Assembly (NCBI GenBank): GCA_013289765.1
Contig: JABCZI010000009.1
Coordinates: 124,001 to 188,000 of the forward strand
Direction: 5' to 3'
Length of the DNA: 64,000 nucleotides
Source: Acidobacteriota bacterium
GTDB lineage: Bacteria > Acidobacteriota > Terriglobia > Terriglobales > Acidobacteriaceae
A program made the position numbers and the translations under genes. The notes under the pieces are model-generated. The model worked only from the letters and a program-made list of their open reading frames with translations, made no database searches and was not told the DNA's origin. Of this stretch, positions 18,482 through 26,055 are shown in pieces; positions within the stretch are counted from its first letter, which is position 1, and each line of letters opens with the position of its first letter.

Positions 18482-18553
18482 CACAGCGGCTCTACCCAGC
18501 GCGTCAACGCTGAGCAGAGCCATCACCAAGTACACTCGCGGAGGCGAGCACAC

Positions 18554-18802
18554 ATGGCTGGATTAAAGTCTACCGGAAGGCAATCTCATGCTGCGCACTT
18601 CACCGACCACTTGGATTGTAACGAGCGAAATGCGCTCCGAGTACTGCTGCTGACAGAAAACGGACTCGCAGACCTCCGTCACGCTCTGAGCATCCACACG
18701 ATCCGCATTCTCTCTGATGCTGAATACAAGACGGGTTGCGCTCATCGCGGCACGACGGCGGACTTGTTCGACAAACATCGGCATGCAGTAGCGCCGCGCT
18801 AG
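18554..18802 (+). CDS. Small hypothetical protein
   Basis: 82 aa, not recognised. Support: a GGAGG ribosome site 9 bp before the ATG and a strong intrinsic terminator on the same strand right after the stop. An overlapping reading frame on the other strand (18563-18784) has neither. Confidence 0.4.
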   Translation: MAGLKSTGRQSHAAHFTDHLDCNERNALRVLLLTENGLADLRHALSIHTIRILSDAEYKTGCAHRGTTADLFDKHRHAVAPR

Positions 18803-18821
18803 ACTTTTCCCCGTCGCACTC

Positions 18822-18855
18822 AGCCCTGCGGACTCGCATCCCGCAGGGCTTTTTT
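18822..18855 (+). terminator. Intrinsic terminator
   Basis: AGCCCTGCGG (18822-18831) and CCGCAGGGCT (18841-18850) form a perfect 10-bp stem with a 9-nt loop, followed by TTTTT. Ends + strand transcription of the RHH and small-protein genes. Confidence 0.9.
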
Positions 18856-18905
18856 CATGTACTCAGACACTCATCCATTCTCAGGACGACGCGCTCCGCG
18901 AGTCC

Positions 18906-19616
18906 CTATGCTGCCACTTGGCGGGGTTTGTGCCGTTTGCTGCGGCTGAACATCCGTCTACCGTTAATCGAGTTTGGCTCTGGGTAGCCGAGTTCGATAG
19001 ATTCATTGGTCAAGCGTCGGATGATCTGGCGAATGGTGCAAGACTTCAAACCGAGATCGCCGGAAATCTGCGACGAGTTCAGACCCTCTCGGAAATATTT
19101 CCAAATGATCGCGCAGAGAATGCGAACTGGATCACGGTTGAAAATGAGAGCGGCGTCGTACTCTGTGATCAAGCACCTAATCCGCTGGCGGCGCTCCGCA
19201 TCAGTGTCACTAGATTTCAATGAGATGTACTCTGCACAAAGCGTATCGAGTCGCTGCTCAAGTCGCGGCATCTGCTGCCGGATGACCGACTCCGCATTCT
19301 GAATCTGCTGCTCCAATGTTCCAGTCGCAGACAAGCACTTCAGGCGACCGCTACGCCGTTCGAGATATCTCAGCAGCACTCGCTGAAGGTCGGGAATGTT
19401 CAGCGCCCAAACTGGCACTTCAAAGCTGCGCCCTTTGAAGCTCTTCGGACCTTTGTAGGTAGCCATGCGCCCGATGTCTTCATATGCAAGTCCGGTTGAT
19501 TCAGTACCGCCATCAGCGATGGAATGCGCGTTAACAGGGTATTGCTTTGTGAATTGAAAAATGTGGGTATCGAAATGATCGGCTTGCGGCTGCGTTGGAC
19601 AGAAAGTTACTTGCAT
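18906..19616 (-). CDS. Element-encoded HTH protein of unknown function
   Basis: 236 aa from the ATG at 19616, which has a clear AAGGGG ribosome site; an in-frame start further upstream is less likely. The middle is helical (about residues 105-165, coiled-coil-like). The C-terminal part, WKYFREGLNSSQISGDLGL then TIRQIIRRLT, looks like a winged or simple helix-turn-helix. It ends in a very basic tail. Not recognised beyond that; perhaps an element replication or regulatory protein. Confidence 0.65.
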   Translation of the reverse strand: MQVTFCPTQPQADHFDTHIFQFTKQYPVNAHSIADGGTESTGLAYEDIGRMATYKGPKSFKGRSFEVPVWALNIPDLQRVLLRYLERRSGRLKCLSATGTLEQQIQNAESVIRQQMPRLEQRLDTLCAEYISLKSSDTDAERRQRIRCLITEYDAALIFNRDPVRILCAIIWKYFREGLNSSQISGDLGLKSCTIRQIIRRLTNESIELGYPEPNSINGRRMFSRSKRHKPRQVAA

Positions 19617-19806
19617 TGTGGTCCCCTTACTGTCGGAAGGAGTGTTTGGGTTCTCCCGAAGATGAGCGGAGCAGGTTTTCTCAACGCCCATCAACGAGGA
19701 ACTTTTTGTGTGAGAGCAGAAAAGGAGGTTAACTGCTCCCACACCGCTGCTCAGGACTCACGATCTCAAGCAGCACGGCGCCCACATCACTAGGCGCCGA
19801 AAACTT

Positions 19807-20046
19807 TTAGACACACTTGATGCCAGATTGAATCCGAGGCTGCACAACGCCGTAGAGCACAACAGCGCGCTCGTCGTCGGTTAATGGACGACCGCCAACA
19901 GCTTTGCAAGCATCTCGCAACTTTCCGAGCTGCTCATCAGTGAGAGCAGCGCCACGAATGAAGTTGACCCACGAATGGTCACGATCTGCGCGGGATTTTT
20001 CGACCTGATTTGTTGCCGCTCGTTGCTGGTCCACATGTTCAAACAT
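19807..20046 (-). CDS. Small phage-type hypothetical protein
   Basis: 79 aa starting MFEHVDQQRAATNQVEK, with an AAGGAG ribosome site 8 bp upstream. Helical, charged, no recognised domain. It lies downstream of the collagen-like gene in the leftward block of the element and overlaps no other good candidate. Confidence 0.6.
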   Translation of the reverse strand: MFEHVDQQRAATNQVEKSRADRDHSWVNFIRGAALTDEQLGKLRDACKAVGGRPLTDDERAVVLYGVVQPRIQSGIKCV

Positions 20047-20086
20047 TTCTATCTCCTTGAAAAAAGTTCGTCTTTTGAAAGTGCTC

Positions 20087-20539
20087 TCACAGCGCCCGCG
20101 CCGCTGCTTTCGAGCGCAGCCACTGTATGTATTCGCCAGCCCGCGCATTCATGTCGAGCAGACCTTGCACCGTCGTTTTGAGCGTCGCCAATTCAGCACG
20201 GCAATTTGCAATCACTGCTCTCGCCTCTGCCAGTGCTTCGGTGGTGTCCGGTCCGGCTGGACCACGTTCGCCGCGGTCCCCCTTGGGTCCGGCGAGGCCA
20301 ACAGCCCCGGCAGGTCCCGCTACAGTTGAATCCCTTCCCGGCAGGCCGGGTGCCCCCTCTCTCCCGTTTCTACACTGGCAATCCGAACCGTCGCGCCCAG
20401 CTTTTCCTGCTGGTCCGGGGACTGCTGGGCGCTGTTGCAGCGAAGTCACATCGCGACGCAACTCGGTAGCTGCATTCTCTAAGAGCCCAAGACGCGAGTG
20501 TACGGCGAATTTGTTTGGTGATGTTTGGTTGCTTGCCAT
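20087..20539 (-). CDS. Collagen-like protein, probable phage fibre component
   Basis: 150 aa. An N-terminal helical segment (to about residue 37) is followed by Gly-X-Y triplets: PGPAGKAGRDGSD, a short CQCRNG break, then REGAPGLPGRDSTVAGPAGAVG and onward to GPAGP (about residues 40-98). A C-terminal helix follows (LAEARAVIANCRAELATLKTTVQ). Collagen-like triple helices flanked by coiled coils are typical of phage tail fibres and particle spikes. AGGAGA ribosome site. Next to the head-tail adaptor gene. The two Cys in CQC could crosslink chains. Confidence 0.8.
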   Translation of the reverse strand: MASNQTSPNKFAVHSRLGLLENAATELRRDVTSLQQRPAVPGPAGKAGRDGSDCQCRNGREGAPGLPGRDSTVAGPAGAVGLAGPKGDRGERGPAGPDTTEALAEARAVIANCRAELATLKTTVQGLLDMNARAGEYIQWLRSKAAARAL

Positions 20540-20547
20540 GATGTCTC

Positions 20548-21147
20548 CTAATTCAGGTCTCTCGGTTGCGCAGTGATCTGCTGGCGGCTGTCGTTAATTT
20601 CGACACACATCAGACACAGCATCTTGTTCCGCTCATCGGGGTTCTGCACCGATGTGATTTGGAATTGTCTACCGTTAAACCACACCTGAAGAGCCGACGT
20701 AACTCCGGTGTACGGTGGCGCCACGCCCAAGTTTTTCCACTCGATGCCTGTGCTCGGATCACCGTCAGCGGTAAAGCTGCCAGCTACTCCATTCCACGGC
20801 TGCGGAGCAAAAGGACCGGAGAGTCCAGCCGACTGCGCTTGCTGAAGATTGCCGTTCGAGTCTTCGCAGAGGTAGCCAACAGGGTACTCAGTGTTCGCTT
20901 GCCATGACGGAGCAGCACCGATGTATCTGATGATGACTTGATGAGTCACCAGCGAAGCCTGCGACTCCAGGACGAGAGTCTCCATACCGGAGAGCGCTTC
21001 CACGCTGCTCCAGACATTCGCATAGAGCACATCGGCAGACTTATTGAATCCCCCGGTGCTGTCCTGCACGTTGGACACTTTTACCAAGTCAATGCGATGC
21101 CGCAACTTTCCTGCTTGAAGCCTTCCGTTTCTCCATTGAATAGCCAT
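20548..21147 (-). CDS. Phage head-tail adaptor-like protein with inserted module
   Basis: 199 aa. The start QAGKLRHRIDLVKVSNVQDSTGGFNKSADVLYANVWSSVEALSGME matches the head-closure/head-tail joining family (SPP1 gp16, HK97 gp10-like), which is normally about 110 aa. The C-terminal strand FQITSVQNPDERNKML fits the same family. Between them, about residues 80-145 form an extra Trp-, Gly- and Pro-rich module (WQANTEYPVGYLCEDSNG, WNGVAG) resembling small carbohydrate-binding repeats. The start is the ATG at 21147; an upstream extension is unlikely. Confidence 0.72.
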   Translation of the reverse strand: MAIQWRNGRLQAGKLRHRIDLVKVSNVQDSTGGFNKSADVLYANVWSSVEALSGMETLVLESQASLVTHQVIIRYIGAAPSWQANTEYPVGYLCEDSNGNLQQAQSAGLSGPFAPQPWNGVAGSFTADGDPSTGIEWKNLGVAPPYTGVTSALQVWFNGRQFQITSVQNPDERNKMLCLMCVEINDSRQQITAQPRDLN

Positions 21148-21173
21148 TGATTTAAGCCTTATTCTGCTCGGCT

Positions 21174-21917
21174 TTATCTTGTTGCGAGCGCCTTCTTGCT
21201 TGCCGCACATGCTCTTGCGCCGTCCTCAGAATCTTCGGTTTCAGCAGCACGGGCGTGGAGGTCCGCAGCAGCGTGATGAGCAGCACAGGAGTCCATAGTC
21301 TTTGCTTTGCTTGCGCACGCCCGATGATACTTAGCAGCCTCTTGATGCTCGCGCATCGTCATTTCAGGGTCGCTCACCGCTCCACCATCTGCTCGTATCT
21401 GTCTACCAACTGCGGCGCAACGTAGCTGGTTGAAAGCATCTTCGCTGTAGCCGAGTTTCCTACCGCGCAATACATCCTCAAATGAAAGTGGGCTGTACTG
21501 TGCAGCAAGGCTTCGAGCATCAGCGATGCGCTGCCGCCGCCCAGCTTCGAATGCGGCGATCTGAGCACGAATCGGCGCCTGATCTGAGACAGGAGTGATG
21601 CAGTAATCAACTCTGCGAGCTTGCACTGAAGTCCCCCGAGGGTAGGCAGGTGAGGCTACTGGCGCAACGTCCAGCAGGAGAGCACGCTTGATCAGGCGTA
21701 GAGCGCATATCTTGTTGCCTGCTTGGTCGTGATGCTCGTGGCCAGTGGCGCAACCCACAATTGCTGCCCTGCGCTCACTGTGATACGCACGCTTTGCTCG
21801 TTGACGTGCGATTTTGCGATCATGTGCGCGGAATGCGGAGATAACCAGTCCGACGGGTGTCTGACGCCACCTGCGCTGCCTCTCAGCGTTACTGTCATTT
21901 TGCTCAGATAGAGACAC
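21174..21917 (-). CDS. Possible HK97-type prohead protease remnant with helical tail
   Basis: 247 aa from a GTG. The stretch LIKRALLLDVAPVASPAYPRGTSVQARR resembles the C-terminal end of the HK97 prohead protease family (LxEVSPVxxPAYPxTSV), but the N-terminal catalytic part (His-Ser) is not evident. The C-terminal 60 residues are Ala/His-rich helix (HQEAAKYHRACASKAK, HHAAADLHARAAE), as seen in phage assembly proteins. It could be a decayed protease or a scaffold-like protein; the start is uncertain. Confidence 0.45.
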   Translation of the reverse strand: MSLSEQNDSNAERQRRWRQTPVGLVISAFRAHDRKIARQRAKRAYHSERRAAIVGCATGHEHHDQAGNKICALRLIKRALLLDVAPVASPAYPRGTSVQARRVDYCITPVSDQAPIRAQIAAFEAGRRQRIADARSLAAQYSPLSFEDVLRGRKLGYSEDAFNQLRCAAVGRQIRADGGAVSDPEMTMREHQEAAKYHRACASKAKTMDSCAAHHAAADLHARAAETEDSEDGARACAASKKALATR

Positions 21918-22011
21918 GAATCCGACCCTCCCCTGTATGACTTTGAGCTTCCCAACTGGAATGAGTATGCTACAAAACGGGAGGCAAAGTCAACGCTAAA
22001 CTATTGAAAAC

Positions 22012-22070
22012 ACTATAGTTACAGCTATCACCTACTATAGTTCGCTGACAGTTGCTGTAGAGCGCTATAG
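22012..22070. repeat. ACTATAG repeats upstream of the integrase
   Basis: ACTATAGTT at 22012-22020 and 22034-22042 (22 bp apart) and GCTATAG at 22064-22070, in an AT-rich 200-bp gap between the protease-like gene and the integrase. Candidate arm-type integrase sites or regulator binding sites; they surround the likely integrase promoter. Confidence 0.5.
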
Positions 22071-22128
22071 ATTCCGCTGCTACTCCCATCACTTAGAGCA
22101 TAAGATGTTGTGGTGAAAAGGAGAGCGC

Positions 22129-23325
22129 ATGGGACGACGAGCTAAAGGTGAAGGGTCGCTGCTGAAAATTTATGGGAAGAAGGACGCAAACGGCAATAAG
22201 AAAGCCGTCAGCGAGATTTGGTATGCGCAGTACCGTCACCATGGTAAAACGGTGCGCGTCAGCACTGGCGAAACATCGAAAATGAAGGCGCTCCACGAAC
22301 TGCGTCGTCTGATGAGTGAGCGCGATGGCGGCTTGGCGCCTGATGCAAACAAACTCCGCTATGCTGATTTACGGCAGATGCTGATTGACAACTATAGAGA
22401 GAAAGAGAATCGCACGCTGACGACCGACGCTGATGGGGAAGAAACAGTCCATGGCCTGAAGCAGCTTGACCAGTTTTTCGGATACGGCAAAGATAACCCA
22501 GGTCCGCGAGTCTTTGAAATAACCCCGCAGACTTCGCAGCACTTCGCACGTAAGCGGAAGGCGCAAGGCGTTGGCAATGCGATCATCAACCGTGGCTTGG
22601 CATGTCTGCGCCGGATGCTGCGGATCGCACATGGAGACGACAGGATCGCGCGAGTCCCCAAAGTGCATTTTCTGCCGGAGCCACGAGCGCGGAAGGGATT
22701 TCTCGAACTGCCAAAATTTAATGAGCTACTGGCGCTGCTGCCGACACACCTGAAGCCGCTCGTCCTCTTCTTGTACTACTGCGGAGTGAGAGGCGGCGAA
22801 GCAAAGCAAATTGAATGGTCGCAGGTCGATCTCGACAGGCGGCTCATCAGGCTTGAAGAAGAGCAGACCAAAACAGATGAGGCACGATACGCGCCTTTGC
22901 CAGCGGAGCTAGTGATGCTGCTGAAGACTATTGAGCCAAAAACTGGGAAAGTTTTCGATGACAAGAATCTGAGGGTAGAATGGCAGAAGGCTTGCGCTGC
23001 ATGCGGACAGGGCACGCGGACGCTAGTTGAGCCAAAAACCAAGGGCGGATGGTCATGGTACAGGTACAAAGGGCTTGCGGTCCATGATCTACGACGTAGC
23101 GCAGTGCGCAATCTGGTTACGGTTGCAAGCGTACCTGAGAAAGTTGCCATGTCGATAAGCGGTCACAAGACGAGAGCCGTATTCGACAGATACCACATCG
23201 TCAGCACAACAGATGTGAGTGCGGCGATGAGCAAACTCGAATTAGCCGCCAGCGGGATTGGTGAAAGTCTTGTGAAAGAAGAGATTGCTGCTAGCAAGAA
23301 GAAGCGTGCAAGTAGCAGAAAATAA
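22129..23325 (+). CDS. int: Tyrosine recombinase (phage-type integrase)
   Basis: 398 aa. The catalytic set is Arg in YYCGVRGGEAKQ near residue 218, HDLRRS near 318 (His and second Arg), GHKTRAVFDRY near 344-354 with the nucleophile Tyr. The N-terminal half holds an arm-binding/SAM-like domain. Ribosome site AAGGAGAGCGC before the ATG. The stop codon ends 6 bp before the tRNA, so the att site lies immediately downstream, the usual integrase-att linkage. Confidence 0.95.
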   Translation: MGRRAKGEGSLLKIYGKKDANGNKKAVSEIWYAQYRHHGKTVRVSTGETSKMKALHELRRLMSERDGGLAPDANKLRYADLRQMLIDNYREKENRTLTTDADGEETVHGLKQLDQFFGYGKDNPGPRVFEITPQTSQHFARKRKAQGVGNAIINRGLACLRRMLRIAHGDDRIARVPKVHFLPEPRARKGFLELPKFNELLALLPTHLKPLVLFLYYCGVRGGEAKQIEWSQVDLDRRLIRLEEEQTKTDEARYAPLPAELVMLLKTIEPKTGKVFDDKNLRVEWQKACAACGQGTRTLVEPKTKGGWSWYRYKGLAVHDLRRSAVRNLVTVASVPEKVAMSISGHKTRAVFDRYHIVSTTDVSAAMSKLELAASGIGESLVKEEIAASKKKRASSRK

Positions 23326-23330
23326 ACAAT

Positions 23331-23371
23331 CGGGCCCGTAGCTCAGCGGTTAGAGCAGTGGACTCATAATC
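23331..23371 (+). repeat. attR: 41-bp direct repeat inside the intact tRNA
   Basis: Identical to 16004-16044. It ends in the 3' side of the anticodon stem; from 23372 the chromosomal 3' half of the tRNA continues. Confidence 0.92.
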
Positions 23372-23407
23372 CATTGGTCCAAGGTTCAAATCCTTGCGGG
23401 CCCACCA
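23332..23407 (+). tRNA. tRNA-Ile2 (anticodon CAU, lysidine type)
   Basis: 76 nt with CCA encoded. Acceptor GGGCCCG pairs with CGGGCCC. D stem GCTC/GAGC, anticodon stem GTGGA/TCCAT with loop CTCATAA (anticodon CAT), T stem CAAGG/CCTTG. The loop context ACTCATAATC is that of the minor isoleucine tRNA whose C34 is changed to lysidine by TilS, reading AUA, not of Met tRNAs. The 5' half derives from the inserted element. No promoter space separates it from the integrase gene. Confidence 0.95.
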
Positions 23408-23519
23408 ATTTCTCGGGGAAGTAGCTCCGCATCCGCTCCGAAGTATTTTCGCGATGCCGATTCCCCTGGCAGTCTTATTCCAGTTTGCGGAGATTTCAAC
23501 TCAATGTGACAATGTGTGC

Positions 23520-24362
23520 ATGCATAAATCTTTCACCACAGCGATACATATATTCGCGGCTGCGATGCTGCTAGGGAATGGCCTGGCGCAGGACACTCCG
23601 GCCCCGACAACTCCAAAAGCTCCGTCATCGGCGGCTACTGCCGGCAAAGCTCAGACTCCGGCGGCAAAGCGCCCGGCCACCGGCGCAAAGACCTCAGCCC
23701 CGCTCGCGCTCAAAACTTCAAAAGATAAATTCAGCTACGCTCTCGGAATGAAGATGGGCGCGAATCTCCACAAGCAATCGGTTCCGGTAGACCCAAATAT
23801 TATGGCGCGTGGCTTGAAAGATGGCCTCACCGGCGGTAAGACTTTGCTTACCGAGGAACAGGCGCAAGCCGCCATCGTGGAAGTGCAGAACGATATGCGC
23901 AAAAAGCAGCAGGAGAAAATGCAAGCGGAAGGCGCCGGAAACAAGAAAGAAGGAGACGCTTTTCTTGCTGCCAACAAAGCTAAAGAAGGCGTAGTCGCAT
24001 TGCCCAGCGGCTTGCAATACAAAATTCTGAAAGCAGGCACGGGACCGAAGCCCACGGCGGCCGATTCCGTGGTTTGCAACTATCGCGGCACGCTGATCAA
24101 CGGCACGGAGTTCGACAGCTCCTACAAGCGCGGCCAGCCCGCGACCTTCCCCGTGACCGGCGTCATTAAAGGATGGACCGAGGCGCTTCAACTCATGCCA
24201 GTCGGCTCCAAGTGGCAACTGTTTATCCCTCCCGATCTTGCTTATGGGGAGCGCGGACCGGCTCCTGAAATTGGTTCAAACTCTACACTAGTGTTTGAAG
24301 TGGAACTCTTGTCGATCGAAAACAAGGACAAGGCTTCCGATAAAGATCAACCGAAGAAATAA
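23520..24362 (+). CDS. Secreted FKBP-type peptidyl-prolyl isomerase (Mip/FkpA-like)
   Basis: 280 aa from the ATG at 23520. Signal peptide MHKSFTTAIHIFAAAMLLGNGLAQ, then a Pro/Ala/Thr/Lys-rich linker. An FKBP N-terminal dimerisation domain follows (FSYALGMKMGANLHKQSVPVD to about residue 165), then the C-terminal FKBP domain with YRGTLINGTEFDSSYKRG, GVIKGWTEALQLMPVGSKW and IPPDLAYGERG. Periplasmic folding helper. Upstream in-frame residues before 23520 include tRNA sequence and are not coding. Confidence 0.93.
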   Translation: MHKSFTTAIHIFAAAMLLGNGLAQDTPAPTTPKAPSSAATAGKAQTPAAKRPATGAKTSAPLALKTSKDKFSYALGMKMGANLHKQSVPVDPNIMARGLKDGLTGGKTLLTEEQAQAAIVEVQNDMRKKQQEKMQAEGAGNKKEGDAFLAANKAKEGVVALPSGLQYKILKAGTGPKPTAADSVVCNYRGTLINGTEFDSSYKRGQPATFPVTGVIKGWTEALQLMPVGSKWQLFIPPDLAYGERGPAPEIGSNSTLVFEVELLSIENKDKASDKDQPKK

Positions 24363-24386
24363 ATGACGAAAACGGCTTCCAGCGCT

Positions 24387-24433
24387 CGGCTTCCGGCTTG
24401 AAAGTTTTTGCGAATGCCGGAGGCCGGAAGCCG
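24387..24433. repeat. Palindromic repeat (CGGCTTCCGGC arms)
   Basis: CGGCTTCCGGC (24387-24397) pairs exactly with GCCGGAAGCCG (24423-24433). The same GGCTTCCGG core occurs in the loop of the repeat at 828-930. Located just after the FKBP gene, so it may double as a transcript end. Confidence 0.6.
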
Positions 24434-24567
24434 GACCTTGCTCCGGGCTGCCCGATTAACCACTTTGGGGCAGCCTAGCTTTCAATCGTTGACAGCCGCG
24501 GTGCGGCCAGAGTAGCGTTCCTTTCAGTCTGCGGTAGAAATTATCCTTAGCGTAGGAGGCCCGCTCA

Positions 24568-25023
24568 ATGTTGTGCAGATTTCTCTGCGCAGCAACTCTG
24601 TGTCTAATGGTGAATATCGCTGCCGCCCAGGATCCCACCAAGGCGGAACCCAAGCATTACAAACTGCACTTTGAGAACGAGCATGTGGTGGTGATTGACA
24701 TCCACTACGGTCCCCGTGAGCGGTCGGAACTCCACGAGCATCCCGGTGGAGTAGTGGTCAACCTCACCGCTGGGCATCTCAAATTCACTGATCAGAATGG
24801 CAAGGTCCAGGAAGTATATGCCAAGGCGGGCGAATCCCGATGGTTCCCGCCGGTCAAGCACAAAGTGGAGAATCTCGGCGATGAAACCTATAACGCGGTT
24901 TACATCGCCATTAAGGGTAAGTCGTCCGCTGCCGCAACCGATCACCCGCAAAGTTCACCCGTAAACTCGCTGCAGATTGCACAAATCCTCGCAGCATTTG
25001 CGCAAGCCACAGCGAGACCCTGA
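24568..25023 (+). CDS. Secreted cupin-domain protein
   Basis: 151 aa with signal peptide (MLCRFLCAATLCLMVNIAAA). A single small cupin barrel carries YGPRERSELHEHPGGVVVNLTAGHLKF (metal ligands His-x-His) and WFPPVKHKVENLG (second His). It could bind a metal and a small ligand; the substrate is unknown. Periplasmic. Confidence 0.85.
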   Translation: MLCRFLCAATLCLMVNIAAAQDPTKAEPKHYKLHFENEHVVVIDIHYGPRERSELHEHPGGVVVNLTAGHLKFTDQNGKVQEVYAKAGESRWFPPVKHKVENLGDETYNAVYIAIKGKSSAAATDHPQSSPVNSLQIAQILAAFAQATARP

Positions 25024-25082
25024 AACGCGAGCGGCGCTTCGCGTTCTAATGCATCAGAAGACGCTGGTTCGGAATGCTCAGG

Positions 25083-25340
25083 TCACGCCGCCTCATCGGT
25101 TAGTGGGTCACTCTGATTTTCATGGCAGGGACTCGGCAGGATTTTCTCCTCGGACCTGGCCGCGTACTCAGGTGCTGGGCAGAACAGTGGACGATAATGT
25201 TGATGCATGCACCGGTGGCACCTGGCAAGATCGAGAAGCATCAAGACACACATTCGGCCCAGCAGAGTCTCTGGCTGCGAACGATACACTGCAAAGTTGC
25301 CGCAGTAAGGGCAGCCGTCATTCAACCTGATTTTATTCAT
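25083..25340 (-). CDS. Small zinc-ribbon protein
   Basis: 85 aa from MNKIRLNDGCPYCGNFAVYRSQPETLLGRMCVLMLLDLARCHRCMHQHYRPL. The two CxxC pairs (CPYC and CHRC) with a hydrophobic stretch between suggest a zinc ribbon near or in a membrane. No good ribosome site, so the start is uncertain. Function unknown. Confidence 0.5.
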   Translation of the reverse strand: MNKIRLNDGCPYCGNFAVYRSQPETLLGRMCVLMLLDLARCHRCMHQHYRPLFCPAPEYAARSEEKILPSPCHENQSDPLTDEAA

Positions 25341-25354
25341 TAGAAAATTGGACT

Positions 25355-25522
25355 CTACTCTTGCTCCTGCAGTTCTCGGCCGAGGGACTCCAATATCGCC
25401 AACGCTTCGTGGTCGCTGCAATTGGCATGTCCTGCCACGAACTGTTTCGCTTGTTCCAGGTTTAATTCTTTTACTGAAGGAAATGAATAAGGCCTTTTAT
25501 TCCCGGGGGAGTCTTTCTTCAT
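25355..25522 (-). CDS. Small hypothetical protein
   Basis: 55 aa from the ATG at 25522 (MKKDSPGNKRPYSFPSVKELNLEQAKQF), or 60 aa from a GTG at 25537. Helical C-terminal half (HEALAILESLGRELQEQE). No recognised domain; just upstream of the zinc-ribbon gene and possibly cotranscribed with it. Confidence 0.4.
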   Translation of the reverse strand: MKKDSPGNKRPYSFPSVKELNLEQAKQFVAGHANCSDHEALAILESLGRELQEQE

Positions 25523-25728
25523 AACTAATTTTCCCACGGTTCACCATGCGAAGGGATCCCTCCTGCGATCTTGTTACGAAATCAGAACAAGATTTGCTTA
25601 ACGGCAGGCGGTATTGAAGGGTTCCTGAAAATCAGATCTCATCACCCACTCCGCACCGCTTCGGTTTCTCCCCCATAGTCCCCTGTAGTAATCTTGCAGA
25701 TGGAGAAATTTCTGACTGAAGGAAGTGT

Positions 25729-26004
25729 ATGGCGCACACCGTGTTCTGCGTGAAATTGAAAAGGGAACTCCCCGGCCTTGAGGAGCCACCCTTCGACAAC
25801 GATCTCGGCCGCAAGGTCTATGACAACGTAAGCCAGGAAGCCTGGCGCATGTGGACTGAGCACTGCAAGATGCTGCTCAACGAATATCGCCTGAATCCCG
25901 CCCGCCGCGAAGATCAGGAAGTGATCGTTAAGCAGTTGGACCAATTCTTCTTCGGTGAAGGCTCCGCCGTTCCGAAAGAGTACGTTCCACCGGTGCAGAA
26001 ATAA
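25729..26004 (+). CDS. Fe(2+)-trafficking protein (YggX family)
   Basis: 91 aa. Start AHTVFCVKLKRELPGLEEPPF with the conserved Cys near residue 7, then QEAWRMWTEHCKMLLNEYRLNP, as in YggX. Family members protect Fe-S clusters from oxidation. It lies convergent to a DtxR-type metalloregulator gene, consistent with iron biology. Confidence 0.92.
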   Translation: MAHTVFCVKLKRELPGLEEPPFDNDLGRKVYDNVSQEAWRMWTEHCKMLLNEYRLNPARREDQEVIVKQLDQFFFGEGSAVPKEYVPPVQK

Positions 26005-26055
26005 CAAAGCACCAGCGCGGAACTCTCGTAAGCAGGCTGGGCACGCCCATCGCCT

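Larger units (their letters stand above)
16004..23371. mobile_element. Integrative element in tRNA-Ile2 (phage-derived, 7.3 kb)
   Basis: Bounded by a 41-bp perfect direct repeat (16004-16044 and 23331-23371). Joining the outer flanks through one copy recreates an intact tRNA-Ile(CAU) gene, which shows that this is an inserted element. Contents: NUMOD3-like repeat protein, DNA methyltransferase, PD-(D/E)xK nuclease, ribbon-helix-helix protein, leftward block with HTH protein, collagen-like protein, head-tail adaptor and protease-like protein, then the tyrosine integrase beside the right end. Terminase, portal, major capsid and lysis genes are not seen, so it is a decayed prophage or a phage satellite. 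Confidence 0.9.

Noticed and set aside
18563-18784. - strand frame opposite the small gene at 18554
   Set aside because: No ribosome site; the terminator and GGAGG favour the + strand frame.
18302-18802. Toxin-antitoxin pair formed by the RHH protein and the next small gene
   Set aside because: The second protein shows no toxin features and the genes neither overlap nor are closely coupled.
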